Origin: JAWKWH01 sp963669415
Lineage (GTDB): Bacteria; Pseudomonadota; Alphaproteobacteria; Rhizobiales; Rhizobiaceae
DNA length: 64,000 nt
Assembly (NCBI GenBank): GCA_963669415.2
Contig: CAXXPS010000002.1
Coordinates: 1,922,001 to 1,986,000 of the forward strand
Reading direction: 5' to 3'
Of this stretch, positions 53,559 to 62,721 are shown one piece after another; the stretch's first letter is position 1; every line of letters starts with the position of its first letter. The position numbers and the translations under genes were made by a program. The notes under the pieces are model-generated. The model made no database searches. It saw only the letters and a program-made list of their open reading frames with translations, and was not told the DNA's origin.

Positions 53559-54394
53559 TTCACCGCCCCCAGCGTAAGGCCACGGGTGATATGGCGTTGA
53601 AGATAGATTGCGGCGATCATGCCTGGCACAGCCGAGATCATTGCCGCGGCAGCCATAAGGCCCCACTTGATCTGGTCGAAGGTCATGGCTTGGAGGATCC
53701 CCATGGTTACGGGCCGCGTGCTGCCGCCTGCCAGCACCAGTCCGAAAATCAGATTGTTCCAACTGAAGATGAATGCGATGATCGTGGCGCTGGCGATACC
53801 GGGCCCTGATATTGGCAATATGACCGTGCGCAAGAGGAAGAACACGCTTGCGCCGTCAATGCGTGCAGCCTCCTCGATCTGTCTGGGGATGTCCTGGAAA
53901 AAGCTCATCATGATCCAGATAATCAACGGCAGGCAAATCAGTTGGTGGGCTAGGATCATTCCCAGATAAGTATCGTAGAGGCCGACCTGGGTGTAAAGAA
54001 GGAACATCGGAAGAATGACCATCATTTCCGGTGCGAAACGGAAACTCAGAAACATGAACGCAATGTGTCCGCGCCCCGGGATGTTGCCTCGTGCCAGAGC
54101 ATAGGCGGCCGGTACGCCCAGTAGCACAGCGAGCGCTACCGCGCCGCCCGAAATAACCGCCGAATTGAACAGGAACCGCACATAGTCCGGCATTCCGCCG
54201 TCAACTGCCAAAAGGATGTCGCGGTAGTTTTCAAGGGTTGGTGCGAAAACGAATTTCGGCGGATAGGCGATGATATCGCGAAAGCTTTTCAGCGACATCA
54301 TCAGGATCCACACAATGGGAAAGACGAAAAAGATGACGAATGCACACTGGCTTGCGAAAATCAGGATGGCGCGGACTGCACGCTGAACTGTCAT
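53555..54394 (-). CDS. Carbohydrate ABC transporter permease (MalG-like)
   Basis: A 279-residue inner-membrane protein with six hydrophobic segments and the EAA-loop sequence EEAARIDGASVFFLLRTVIL, where the ATPase docks. It begins MTVQRAVRAILIFASQ at 54394, overlapping the upstream permease stop by 4 bases. It forms the channel with the partner permease. Confidence 0.92.
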   Translation of the reverse strand: MTVQRAVRAILIFASQCAFVIFFVFPIVWILMMSLKSFRDIIAYPPKFVFAPTLENYRDILLAVDGGMPDYVRFLFNSAVISGGAVALAVLLGVPAAYALARGNIPGRGHIAFMFLSFRFAPEMMVILPMFLLYTQVGLYDTYLGMILAHQLICLPLIIWIMMSFFQDIPRQIEEAARIDGASVFFLLRTVILPISGPGIASATIIAFIFSWNNLIFGLVLAGGSTRPVTMGILQAMTFDQIKWGLMAAAAMISAVPGMIAAIYLQRHITRGLTLGAVK

Positions 54395-55317
54395 GCCTCC
54401 GCCCTCCTTTGCCAAAGTTGCATCAGGAACAGACTTGCAAGATAGGATATGCACCACAGAATGAAGACGACGGCCATCGCCGTGCCGATGCTGGACCAGC
54501 GGAACGCTTCCTCATACGCGCCGATGTGCATAGTGCGGGTTGCGTTAAGCGGCCCGCCGCGTGTGGTCGCATAAAACAGTTCAAACGATTTTAGACTGTC
54601 GGTGACGCGGAACAGCGCCACCAGAACGATGAAAGGCAAAAGCCAGGATAACTCGATGGTGCGGAAGATGAGCCAGCTTCCCGCGCCATCAACCCGTGCG
54701 GCCTCGATCAGATCGTCGGGAATGGATTGAAGCCCGGCGAGCAGAATGAGTGCGGCAAAAGGGGTGAAGACCCAGGTGTCTATCACGACGACCGACATAA
54801 GAGCGGTGTCGACATGGGACAGCCAGTTTGAGGTCGGCAGGCCGATACTCACCAGAAACCAGTTAACGATTCCGCTCTGCGGTTGCATCATGGTTTTCCA
54901 CATCAGCCCTGCCACCACCGGCGGTATCAGGAGCGGCAGCACAAGTGAGTTGCGCAGAAACCGCTGCATGATGCTGTTGCGGTTCAAAAGCACGGCGATG
55001 GCCAGACCGAGGGGCAGTTGCACCGCAATGACCGCCAATGTGTAGGCCAGTGTGCGAACGACGGACGCTCGGAAATCGTCGTCCGCGAGCAGTTCGGCGA
55101 AATTGCTCAGTCCGACAAACTCGGCATCCGGCAGATAGAGTTTGCGATCCGTAAAACCCAGATACACACCTTGGGCAAACGGATAGAGGACGGCCAGAAG
55201 CAGGATCAAAGCCGGCGCGAACATCAGGTAGTACGCCATGCGCGAGGATATGACTGGTTTGTTCACCGCGCTCAATTCAATGCTCGCCGATCTTGGGGTG
55301 AAAACGACCGAAATCAA
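54391..55317 (-). CDS. Carbohydrate ABC transporter permease (MalF/UgpA-like)
   Basis: A 308-residue inner-membrane protein with six main hydrophobic segments and the EAA loop IEAARVDGAGSWLIFRTIEL. It lies 36 bases downstream of the binding-protein gene. The N-terminal ~25 residues before SSRMAYYLMFAPALILL are cytoplasmic; a start at an internal ATG is possible. Confidence 0.92.
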   Translation of the reverse strand: MISVVFTPRSASIELSAVNKPVISSRMAYYLMFAPALILLLAVLYPFAQGVYLGFTDRKLYLPDAEFVGLSNFAELLADDDFRASVVRTLAYTLAVIAVQLPLGLAIAVLLNRNSIMQRFLRNSLVLPLLIPPVVAGLMWKTMMQPQSGIVNWFLVSIGLPTSNWLSHVDTALMSVVVIDTWVFTPFAALILLAGLQSIPDDLIEAARVDGAGSWLIFRTIELSWLLPFIVLVALFRVTDSLKSFELFYATTRGGPLNATRTMHIGAYEEAFRWSSIGTAMAVVFILWCISYLASLFLMQLWQRRAEA

Positions 55318-55353
55318 TCCCGGCCGATTTTTTTGCGGTCTTAGCTAACCAGA

Positions 55354-56712
55354 TCAGAACATGCGCGCGATGTCATCCTGAGCGGCACACAGCGCCGTTT
55401 TAGCATCAACATCGTTGAAATAGACCTCTTGAACCGCCTGGGCCCAACGATCAAGCATGCGTGTCAGCTCTGGATGAGGCGGAAAGCGCACCGCCGCAAC
55501 CTCGCCCATCGTGGCCGTCACCTCACGATACTGGCCCGGATAGGCACCCCAGCTGTCTACCAGCGCGGCAACGTCTTCATTTTGCCAGGCAGACTTGCGC
55601 ACCGGGTTCATGTTGCCACGCAAATTGGTCTCGATCATGGTCTCTTTAGAGGTCACCCATGACAGGAACAGCCATGCGGCTTCTTTGTTCTGCGATGCAG
55701 CATTCATAGACATGGACCAGATCCAGGCGCCGGCGCGTCGTTCGCCACCGGGTCCAAGTGGCGTCGGAGCATAGCCTACATCATCAGCAACTTGGGATTG
55801 TTCGGGATCTTCATAGACCGGAGCAAACAGGTCAGCCTCATTAAAGGACAGCGCATATTGGCCGGCGGCAAAGCCCTGCTGGGCCTCATACCATGTGAAT
55901 GCACCCGCGCCCTCCGGTGAAGCGGTCTTGATCAACGTCACAAAGTCTTCGGTGGCCTCGACGCTTTGGGATGAGCAAACCTGTAGGTTGCCCTCAGTAT
56001 CGATCATCTCGACACCATAGGACTGCAGCATTGTGCCAAAGGTCAGATAGGGCAAATCCCAAAACTTGTCGAAACGCGTAATCATGCCGAATTCAGCAGA
56101 CCCGTCGTCAAGTTGTTCCGCGATATTGAGCAATTGGGCGTAGGTTTCAGGCACATCGAGGCCAAGTTCTTCGAAAACGCTAGGCCGGTAGGCCAAGAGA
56201 TAGCTTTCAGAGTTGATGGGAAGGCCCCAAAGAGCACCCTGGCCCACACCCTGCATCAGTTCGCGTGTCCAGCGGTTTGAATCGAGCACGCCCTGGAAGA
56301 AATCGTCTACGTCATAGGCTTGCTGATCGGTCAGCGTCGTGGATTTGAGGTAGGGGTCGAGTTCTTCGATCCATCCGGCGGTGGCATATTGCCAGTTTTG
56401 CAGCGGCGATGTCATGAAAATATCGATCGTTCCGGCCCGCGTTGAAAGATCGGCAAGCAGTTTTTCATTGGCGGCTTGTTCGGCGAGAACGTCGAGTGTG
56501 ACATCGATTCCCGTCAATTCCTCAAATTGCGGCACCAGCGGCTCAAGTGCCTCCACGAACTGGTGGGAGACGAGCTGCACGTTGATCGATGTGCCACTTT
56601 GCTGCTGCCAGTCAAAATCCTGGGCCATCGCCGGAAATGCGGTGGCGGCCGCCAGGCCAAGGGCTACCAGCGCGGCTGGGAACGTGCTGTTGGAAGGGTG
56701 TTGGGCATGCAT
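55354..56712 (-). CDS. Carbohydrate ABC transporter substrate-binding protein
   Basis: A 452-residue extracellular solute-binding protein (family 1 type). A signal peptide of about 30 residues ends AFPAMAQ, and the mature part begins DFDWQQQSGTSINVQLVSHQ. It is the first gene of the cluster. The ATG at 56712 is chosen because the longer frame (to 56793) runs to the promoter region of the divergent regulator. Ligand is unknown; the family mostly binds sugars and polyols. Confidence 0.9.
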   Translation of the reverse strand: MHAQHPSNSTFPAALVALGLAAATAFPAMAQDFDWQQQSGTSINVQLVSHQFVEALEPLVPQFEELTGIDVTLDVLAEQAANEKLLADLSTRAGTIDIFMTSPLQNWQYATAGWIEELDPYLKSTTLTDQQAYDVDDFFQGVLDSNRWTRELMQGVGQGALWGLPINSESYLLAYRPSVFEELGLDVPETYAQLLNIAEQLDDGSAEFGMITRFDKFWDLPYLTFGTMLQSYGVEMIDTEGNLQVCSSQSVEATEDFVTLIKTASPEGAGAFTWYEAQQGFAAGQYALSFNEADLFAPVYEDPEQSQVADDVGYAPTPLGPGGERRAGAWIWSMSMNAASQNKEAAWLFLSWVTSKETMIETNLRGNMNPVRKSAWQNEDVAALVDSWGAYPGQYREVTATMGEVAAVRFPPHPELTRMLDRWAQAVQEVYFNDVDAKTALCAAQDDIARMF

Positions 56713-56839
56713 GGCTAATTCCTCATCACTTATTTCCAATCTCGCTTGACTGCAACGATAACGGCGCCAATCGAGAAGATATTGTCGTATCATGACATTT
56801 CTTTGTATAATTCAGACAGAGAATGAGGAAGAAGTATGT

Positions 56840-57805
56840 ATGGCACGTACGGGCGATCTCAATGTAGGCGTGCTGCTGCTGGACGGCTTCCTTCTTTCAT
56901 CGCTTGCCATGCTGCACGACACGCTGGCTATCGCCAATTCCAAAGGCGGCGGTAACATCACCGTCGAACTAATGACACCGACGGGGCAACCGGCCATGGC
57001 TGCGTTCGACGTTGAGTTGCCGGTGTCCAACGCCTTAATATGGCCGGAAGACTTCCACTATGTTGTCGTTTTGGGTCTGCTGTCTGGACGCCTGTGGCGC
57101 TGGTCGGGCGCAGTCAACCGATATCTACGCACAGTGGACCGCGTTGGCAGCACGCTTGTCGGCCTGGAAACGGGCGTTGAAACCCTTGCGCGGTTCGGAT
57201 TTCTCGATCGATCCAAGGCGGTAGTCGCTCAACAAGACTCAGCCCGGCTCGCCGAAACCTATCCCGCGACTGCGTTTTCCACCCAAGCGCTGCTTGCCGT
57301 CTATGCGGGGCGGGTGACTTCGCTGGGAGGTGTGGCCGCGTCGGATCTAGCTGCCTGGCTCATTGCACGCCACATGACAGCGGCGACTGCCCGCCAAGCG
57401 GCCGCCGCACTCAATCGTGAAGGGGTCAGGGCGCCAGATACAGCGCCGCCGTTTTCCAATACCTATACACGGTATGCCGACGCCAGGTTGCGCAAGGTGA
57501 TATCCGAAATGAGCAGATACATCGACCGGCCAATCACGATTGAAGAACTTGCCCGTCGAGCCGGCATTTCGCGCAGGCATTTGGAGCGGATATTCATTTC
57601 CGAAACTGGGACGTCTGCTGCAAAAACATATCTGTCAATCCGGTTGAACGAGGCTGCGCGCATTCTCCGACAGAGTCGCCATACGATCGCGAAAGTCGCG
57701 TATGCAACTGGTTTCGCAGATGGCGCGCATCTGACGCGTACGTTCAAACGCGTTCATGGCGTTAGTCCGAGTCACTATCGTCGTTCGTCCGCCGGCAGCC
57801 CTTGA
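56840..57805 (+). CDS. GlxA-type AraC-family regulator with DJ-1/PfpI-like domain
   Basis: A 321-residue regulator with a DJ-1/PfpI-like N-terminal domain (about 8-165) and an AraC double helix-turn-helix at the C-terminus (IEELARRAGISRRHLERIF and AKVAYATGFADGAHLTRTFK). The nucleophile elbow that carries Cys in enzymes of this fold reads VGLETGVETLA, so it is non-catalytic and probably senses a ligand. Divergent from the binding-protein gene with a 127-base gap, it is the likely regulator of the ABC cluster. The start is 56840 (MARTG), or 56792. Confidence 0.87.
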   Translation: MARTGDLNVGVLLLDGFLLSSLAMLHDTLAIANSKGGGNITVELMTPTGQPAMAAFDVELPVSNALIWPEDFHYVVVLGLLSGRLWRWSGAVNRYLRTVDRVGSTLVGLETGVETLARFGFLDRSKAVVAQQDSARLAETYPATAFSTQALLAVYAGRVTSLGGVAASDLAAWLIARHMTAATARQAAAALNREGVRAPDTAPPFSNTYTRYADARLRKVISEMSRYIDRPITIEELARRAGISRRHLERIFISETGTSAAKTYLSIRLNEAARILRQSRHTIAKVAYATGFADGAHLTRTFKRVHGVSPSHYRRSSAGSP

Positions 57806-58184
57806 TATCGCCAGGTTCTGACATGGCGGCCGCCTTGTTCTGCTGCGGCATGATCACGATACGATGAAGCTTGTTCGTCGATGGCCAAACTGCCGGTCAA
57901 GTCCGCTTTGCCGCCACTATGCGGTCTTCCAACAGGAGACAAGCCTATTCCCGCTTGAGGCCGGAAAAGTTAGTTCGATACGCGAATTTGCAGGTCTCGA
58001 ATGGGCTCGAAGCCGACTTTAGCCGCAGATGACGTAGACGGCCGCTTCGCGCCCCCATAACAGCCATCTTATGGTTCTCGTGCCGGCCCCAAAAGCGGTC
58101 ATTCGGTCCGCAGATCTAACGCTTAGAATGGTGCAAAGCAGGCATTCGCACCGATAGGGATGGCGGACTGCTTCGAGTAGAACG
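57806..58184. other. Gap without a recognisable gene
   Basis: A region of 379 bases between the convergent ends of the GlxA-type regulator and the LivM-like permease. Short open frames exist but none resembles a protein family. The segment around 58070-58120 resembles decayed intergenic sequence rather than a functional element. No clear terminator is seen. Confidence 0.4.
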
Positions 58185-59147
58185 TTATTTCCTGCGCCAC
58201 GACAGAACAGCGCCAAATAATCCTTGTGGGGCAAAAACGACGGTTACAACGAACAATGCGCCTAGCGCCATGAGCCAGTAGTTTCCGAGCGAATCCGATA
58301 ATACGCTCTCGACGCTACGCACGGTGATCGCACCCAGGAATGCCGCCATCGGCACCATCCGTCCACCAACGGCCGTCCATATCAGTACTTCGGTGGACAA
58401 CGCGAACCCGATCAATGCCGGCGATACGAACCCGAACTGGACCGTGAAAAGTGCACCGGCCAATCCTGCAATCGCTGCTGAAATCGTAAAGGCGAGCACC
58501 TTGAAACTTCCGGTATCATAGCCGAACTGTGCGGTGCGAGCTTCGTTGCCACGAATCGCGGCAAGGATTGCGCCAAAAGGAGAGCGGATGAGATATCCCA
58601 ATAGGATAAATATCCCAAACCCGATACCGGCGATCAGATAATAGACCTGCAATGGTTCCAGATAGACTCCGTTTTCGCCTGGAAATCGCAGCGGGGGAAC
58701 ACCGAATAGTCCATTAAACCCTCCAATATACCGCCAGTGCTGTGCAACCACCTCAGCAATGACGGCGGCACACAATGTAACAATGGCGAAAAATGCACCC
58801 GAAAGCCCTCGGCCGTGAAACAGGATGCGGCCAAGAATGTAGCCCGTGGCAGCCGGGACCAAAATCGCGAGCAGGAGTCCGGCGGACTGGTATCCGGCCA
58901 CCACTGGCAACTTGTCCGACATTGTCAAGGCCATGAGATACGCACCGATTCCGAAGAAAATCGCCTGACCGAAACAGAGAATGCCCGCCTGACCCCATAC
59001 AAAAGCCAGGCTCATGGCAAAGATTCCATAAGTCATATACTGAGCGACTTGGCTTATACCCCAGTCATCGAGCAGTAGCGGCGCTGCCAGAAGACAGGCC
59101 CAGACCAGAAGTGATAATCGCGTTCCCAGTGTCATGGAGGCAACCAT
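58185..59147 (-). CDS. Branched-chain amino acid/urea-type ABC permease (LivM/UrtC-like)
   Basis: A 320-residue polytopic permease, with the family block FGQAIFFGIGAYLMAL near residue 59 and IRSPFGAILAAIRGNEARTA mid-protein. It is the last gene of the Liv-type cluster and starts one base from the LivH-like stop. Alternative ATGs lie four residues into the N-terminus. Confidence 0.92.
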   Translation of the reverse strand: MVASMTLGTRLSLLVWACLLAAPLLLDDWGISQVAQYMTYGIFAMSLAFVWGQAGILCFGQAIFFGIGAYLMALTMSDKLPVVAGYQSAGLLLAILVPAATGYILGRILFHGRGLSGAFFAIVTLCAAVIAEVVAQHWRYIGGFNGLFGVPPLRFPGENGVYLEPLQVYYLIAGIGFGIFILLGYLIRSPFGAILAAIRGNEARTAQFGYDTGSFKVLAFTISAAIAGLAGALFTVQFGFVSPALIGFALSTEVLIWTAVGGRMVPMAAFLGAITVRSVESVLSDSLGNYWLMALGALFVVTVVFAPQGLFGAVLSWRRK

Positions 59148-59148
59148 C

Positions 59149-60003
59149 TCAGCGGCGTCCAGTCAGGCCTTCGGGAAACAGCCTGATGATAATGATCGCT
59201 AAGCTGAACACTACGACCTGCGCAATGACCTGGGTCCAAATGGCGGCGACTGTCGTGGTCGCTGCGCCGATGACACCGGAGCCGAGCACGGCGCCAAGAA
59301 GGCTGTTTGTGCCGCCAACCAGTATTGAAAGAAAAGCCGGAATCAGGAAACCGACTCCCATCTGCGGGTCGACGCTCATAACGGGCGCCATTACCGCTCC
59401 TGCAAATCCCGCCAACGCGGCGCCGAATGCGAAGGTTCCGCGATCCATACGTCTTGTGTTGATACCGAGAGATCCGGCCATCGCCCTGTTGGCGATTACC
59501 GCCCTGATCGCAAGGCCGAGATATGTCCGGTAGAGAAGAAGGAAGATCGCAATTGCAAGAGTCAAAGATATTGCCATGATCGTCAAACGGTAGGTTGGAT
59601 AAACGATGCCCAGGATTTCGGTCGGACCCGGCAGCGGATTAACAACGCTTTGCGAAGTCGGGCCGAATATGACGATGACCGTTTGTTTGAGGGCGATCGA
59701 CACGCCCCAGGTAGCGAGGATCGTATCGATGAAGCGGTGATAAACATGACGTATGACCAGCTCTTCGAGCAACAAACCGATGACTGCAAGCAGAGCGGGC
59801 GCCACGGCTAGTGCGAGCCAGAACGGCAGGCCGGCAGATTGGATGGCGATGACGCAATATGCGCCGATCAGGAAGAACTCGCCATGTGCCATGTTGATCA
59901 CATTCATCAACCCGAAAATGACAACAAGACCGAGCGTTACAAGTAACAAACTGAGTGTGAAGTTGAGTGTGTCGAGTCCGACTGAGAGGAAAAACTCCAT
60001 CAA
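59149..60003 (-). CDS. Branched-chain amino acid/urea-type ABC permease (LivH/UrtB-like)
   Basis: A 284-residue permease with VIFGLMNVINMAHGEFFLIG near residue 28, the LivH hallmark, and GLAIRAVIANRAMAGSLGIN mid-protein. It pairs with the LivM-like permease immediately downstream. The compound transported cannot be told from the permease; urea- and amide-type systems belong to the same group. Confidence 0.92.
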   Translation of the reverse strand: MMEFFLSVGLDTLNFTLSLLLVTLGLVVIFGLMNVINMAHGEFFLIGAYCVIAIQSAGLPFWLALAVAPALLAVIGLLLEELVIRHVYHRFIDTILATWGVSIALKQTVIVIFGPTSQSVVNPLPGPTEILGIVYPTYRLTIMAISLTLAIAIFLLLYRTYLGLAIRAVIANRAMAGSLGINTRRMDRGTFAFGAALAGFAGAVMAPVMSVDPQMGVGFLIPAFLSILVGGTNSLLGAVLGSGVIGAATTTVAAIWTQVIAQVVVFSLAIIIIRLFPEGLTGRR

Positions 60004-60012
60004 TCCACTAGC

Positions 60013-60720
60013 CTAAGCCGACAGGTACCGTTGGAGCACAGCGGGATCGACGCTGAGTGCGGATACGTCTTCGATTTCCTCGACACTTCTGCCATTCTCC
60101 ATGAAAACGCAACGATCTGCCACGTCGAGCACAAGATCAACATTCTGCTCGACCAACAAGATAGCAAGGTTGTTCTCGGCAACGAACCGTTTCAGTACGC
60201 CCCCGATCTCCTGAACGATCGACGGCTGAATGCCCTCCGATGGTTCGTCCAGCAGAAGAAGCTTGGGTCCTCCGACCAAGGCTCTCATAATCGCCAGCTG
60301 TTGCTGCTGCCCTCCGGACAATGTGCCCGCGCGTTGTCGGCGGCGTTCGCGAAGGATGGAAAATGTGTCAAGCGCCCAATCAGGTATATTGCCCGCCCGC
60401 CTGCCTCTTCCGATCAAGGCAATGGCGAGGTTCTGTTCTACAGAAAAGTCACCAAAAATCTCTCTTCCCTGCGGGACATAGCCAATACCGGCGGCGTTGA
60501 CCTGGTGCGGTTCGCGTCCGGTGATATCGGCGCCATCAAAAATGATACGACCGCTGGATAGTTTGATTTGTCCTCCAATCGTTTTCAACGCCGTCGATTT
60601 TCCCATACCATTTCGGCCCATCAGAGCGACAATCTTTCCAGTTTCGACCGCGATCGAGAATCCGTCGAGTACCCTGCTTCCCCTTTGGTATCCAGAAACG
60701 AGTTCGGTGACCTCAAGCAT
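60013..60720 (-). CDS. ABC transporter ATP-binding protein (LivF-like)
   Basis: A 235-residue ATPase with Walker A MGRNGMGKST, signature LSGGQQQQLAIMRAL and Walker B LLLLDEPSEGIQP. The Glu-Gly-Ile-Gln-Pro stretch is typical of LivF/UrtE proteins. The start at 60720 (MLEVTEL) overlaps the LivG-like gene by 8 bases; a longer frame to 60795 is discounted. Confidence 0.92.
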   Translation of the reverse strand: MLEVTELVSGYQRGSRVLDGFSIAVETGKIVALMGRNGMGKSTALKTIGGQIKLSSGRIIFDGADITGREPHQVNAAGIGYVPQGREIFGDFSVEQNLAIALIGRGRRAGNIPDWALDTFSILRERRRQRAGTLSGGQQQQLAIMRALVGGPKLLLLDEPSEGIQPSIVQEIGGVLKRFVAENNLAILLVEQNVDLVLDVADRCVFMENGRSVEEIEDVSALSVDPAVLQRYLSA

Positions 60721-61498
60721 GAGCTGCGCGCCCCAAATATGCAGTGACGACTTCCGGGTATTCCCGAATTTCGCGATAACTTCCCGTACAGGCAATCCGT
60801 CCGCGCAGCATTACCGAAACAGGGCAGTCGAGCATTTCTACAAATCGCATATCGTGTTCGATGACGATGACGGTCTTGCCGAATTCGTTTCGCAACCTGC
60901 GTACCAACTGCGCCGTTGCAGCTGTTTCGACAAGTGACATGCCACCAGTGGGTTCGTCCAGCAGGATCAGGCGCGGGTCTGGTGCCAAGACCATCGCCAT
61001 TTCTAAAAGCTGGCGCTCGCCATGCGACAATGTGGAAACGGTCTCATTGTGTTTCCCCTCCAGCCCGCAAAGAGCCAGCAGTTCGAATGCTCGCGTGGTG
61101 TCGGTGATACCTCTGATCAGTTTTGACGGCCGATAGACCTGTTTTGCCGCCGCGAGCGGTACGGCAATGTTCTGATAGACAGTCAGTTCAGGATATACAC
61201 CGGGCACCTGAAATTTTCGGGTCACCCCCATACGTGCAACCTGATGCGGCCGAAGCCCTGATATCGAGACCCCATCGAAAGTGAGGCTGCCGCTATCCGG
61301 AGGAAATGTACCGGTAATCACGTTGAACAAGGTCGTCTTGCCACAGCCGTTCGGGCCGATAATACATAACAACTCGGAGGCGCCGACCTCCAGATCGAAC
61401 GCCTCCAAGACCTGAAGACCGCCGAACCGTTTGGAAAGGCTCTCGATCTTCAGTAGTGGCTTTGGAGATTGCGGTTGGGATCCCGTCAACTCGCGCAT
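60713..61498 (-). CDS. ABC transporter ATP-binding protein (LivG-like)
   Basis: A 261-residue ATPase with Walker A GPNGCGKTT, signature LSHGERQLLEMAMVL and Walker B LILLDEPTGGMSLVE. It starts inside the last 13 bases of the binding-protein gene. It forms the ATPase pair with the LivF-like protein. Confidence 0.92.
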   Translation of the reverse strand: MRELTGSQPQSPKPLLKIESLSKRFGGLQVLEAFDLEVGASELLCIIGPNGCGKTTLFNVITGTFPPDSGSLTFDGVSISGLRPHQVARMGVTRKFQVPGVYPELTVYQNIAVPLAAAKQVYRPSKLIRGITDTTRAFELLALCGLEGKHNETVSTLSHGERQLLEMAMVLAPDPRLILLDEPTGGMSLVETAATAQLVRRLRNEFGKTVIVIEHDMRFVEMLDCPVSVMLRGRIACTGSYREIREYPEVVTAYLGRAAHA

Positions 61499-62679
61499 TG
61501 CGACGCGGCGACAATCCGCCCCAGATCCTCCTTGACGACCATATTGCCATCCACCGCTTCGGCAATAAGCACATTAAGGTCGGCGTGGCGGTCAGAAGCG
61601 CGCAGATGCACTTCGCCATTGCCGGACATCAGGGTGTTGTCGACCATCGCGTCCAGCACAGCTTCCTTGTCATCGGTACCGGCCCGCTTGACGCCGTCAA
61701 TATAAAACCGCGTCAGCATGTAATGCGCATCAACTGTGTTTGAAACAATCGCATCGCCGCCGAATTTCGCATGGACTTTGTCAACGAAGGACTTCGCTTC
61801 GGGCTTGTCGAGCGTGGCTATGAAATTTGCGGCAGTGACAATTCCATTTGATTCCTCAGTAGTCAGGCCAGCGAGGTAATTCTCGCTGAATCCGAAAAAG
61901 ACGATGCGAATTCGGTCTTTCATTCCCGCCGCCGTGAACTGTTTCACAAAGGTAACTGCGTCGGCGCCAACGACAGTGAGTACCACCACGTCCGCGCCGG
62001 AATTATCAATCTTCCGAAGTGTGGCGGTGTAGTCCTTAACCGCCCAAGGCGAATATTCCTCGGCGACGACCGACCCTCCATTAGCCTCTGCGGTCGACCG
62101 AATTGCAGCGTTCATTTTTTGCGGCCAGACGTAATCGCTGCCAAACAGGAACAACTTACTTCCGTGGTTCTTCACGACATGAGGAATTAGTGGCGCCACC
62201 CAATGATCGGGAAGCGCGCTGTAGCATGTAATGTACCGGCTGCACACGCCGCCTTCATAGTCAGTTGCGTACATCAGCGGTGTTTTGAAACGTTCGATGG
62301 TCGACTGCATCGCGTCACGGTTGGCACTGGTGACCGGGCCGAAGATCGCGTTGACTTGGTCACGCTGACTCAGTTCATTGGTCTTTTCGACGGCTGTCTT
62401 GGGGTCGGTCTTTGTGTCCGCCCGGACGATCTCAAACATGCGTCCATCAAGAACGCCGCCAGCGGCATTGGCTTCCTCCAGTGCGAGGATCGTCCCCTGA
62501 GCGCCTTGCTCGCCGAGCGCTTCCAGGCCCCCGGAGAACGGCTGCAAGATGCCGACCTTGATTGCTTCAGCAGCTCGAAGGATTGCCGGCGCAGCCAAAG
62601 ACGTCGCCAGGAATGCTCCCGTTCCAAGCCGAATAGCCTGCCTGCGGTTTAGGACAATCGATTTTGTTGACTTGTTCAT
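61486..62679 (-). CDS. Tat-exported ABC substrate-binding protein (AmiC/FmdD/UrtA-like)
   Basis: A 397-residue type I periplasmic binding protein. The N-terminus RRQAIRLGTGAFLATSL is a twin-arginine signal ending about AILRAAEA. The mature part opens IKVGILQPFSGGLEALGEQG, as in amide- and urea-binding relatives. YATDYEGGVCSRYITCYSAL (around residue 136) is the region that usually contacts the amide. With the adjacent isochorismatase-type hydrolase, uptake of an amide or ureide is inferred. Confidence 0.88.
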   Translation of the reverse strand: MNKSTKSIVLNRRQAIRLGTGAFLATSLAAPAILRAAEAIKVGILQPFSGGLEALGEQGAQGTILALEEANAAGGVLDGRMFEIVRADTKTDPKTAVEKTNELSQRDQVNAIFGPVTSANRDAMQSTIERFKTPLMYATDYEGGVCSRYITCYSALPDHWVAPLIPHVVKNHGSKLFLFGSDYVWPQKMNAAIRSTAEANGGSVVAEEYSPWAVKDYTATLRKIDNSGADVVVLTVVGADAVTFVKQFTAAGMKDRIRIVFFGFSENYLAGLTTEESNGIVTAANFIATLDKPEAKSFVDKVHAKFGGDAIVSNTVDAHYMLTRFYIDGVKRAGTDDKEAVLDAMVDNTLMSGNGEVHLRASDRHADLNVLIAEAVDGNMVVKEDLGRIVAASQCAS

Positions 62680-62721
62680 TTGCTGTCCTCCTTTTTGCGC
62701 AGGACCGTGGAATCCTGCGGA

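Noticed and set aside
58019..58234. Open frame between the GlxA-type regulator and the LivM-like gene
   Set aside because: It overlaps the LivM end in another frame and shows no domain; the same holds for neighbouring frames in the gap.
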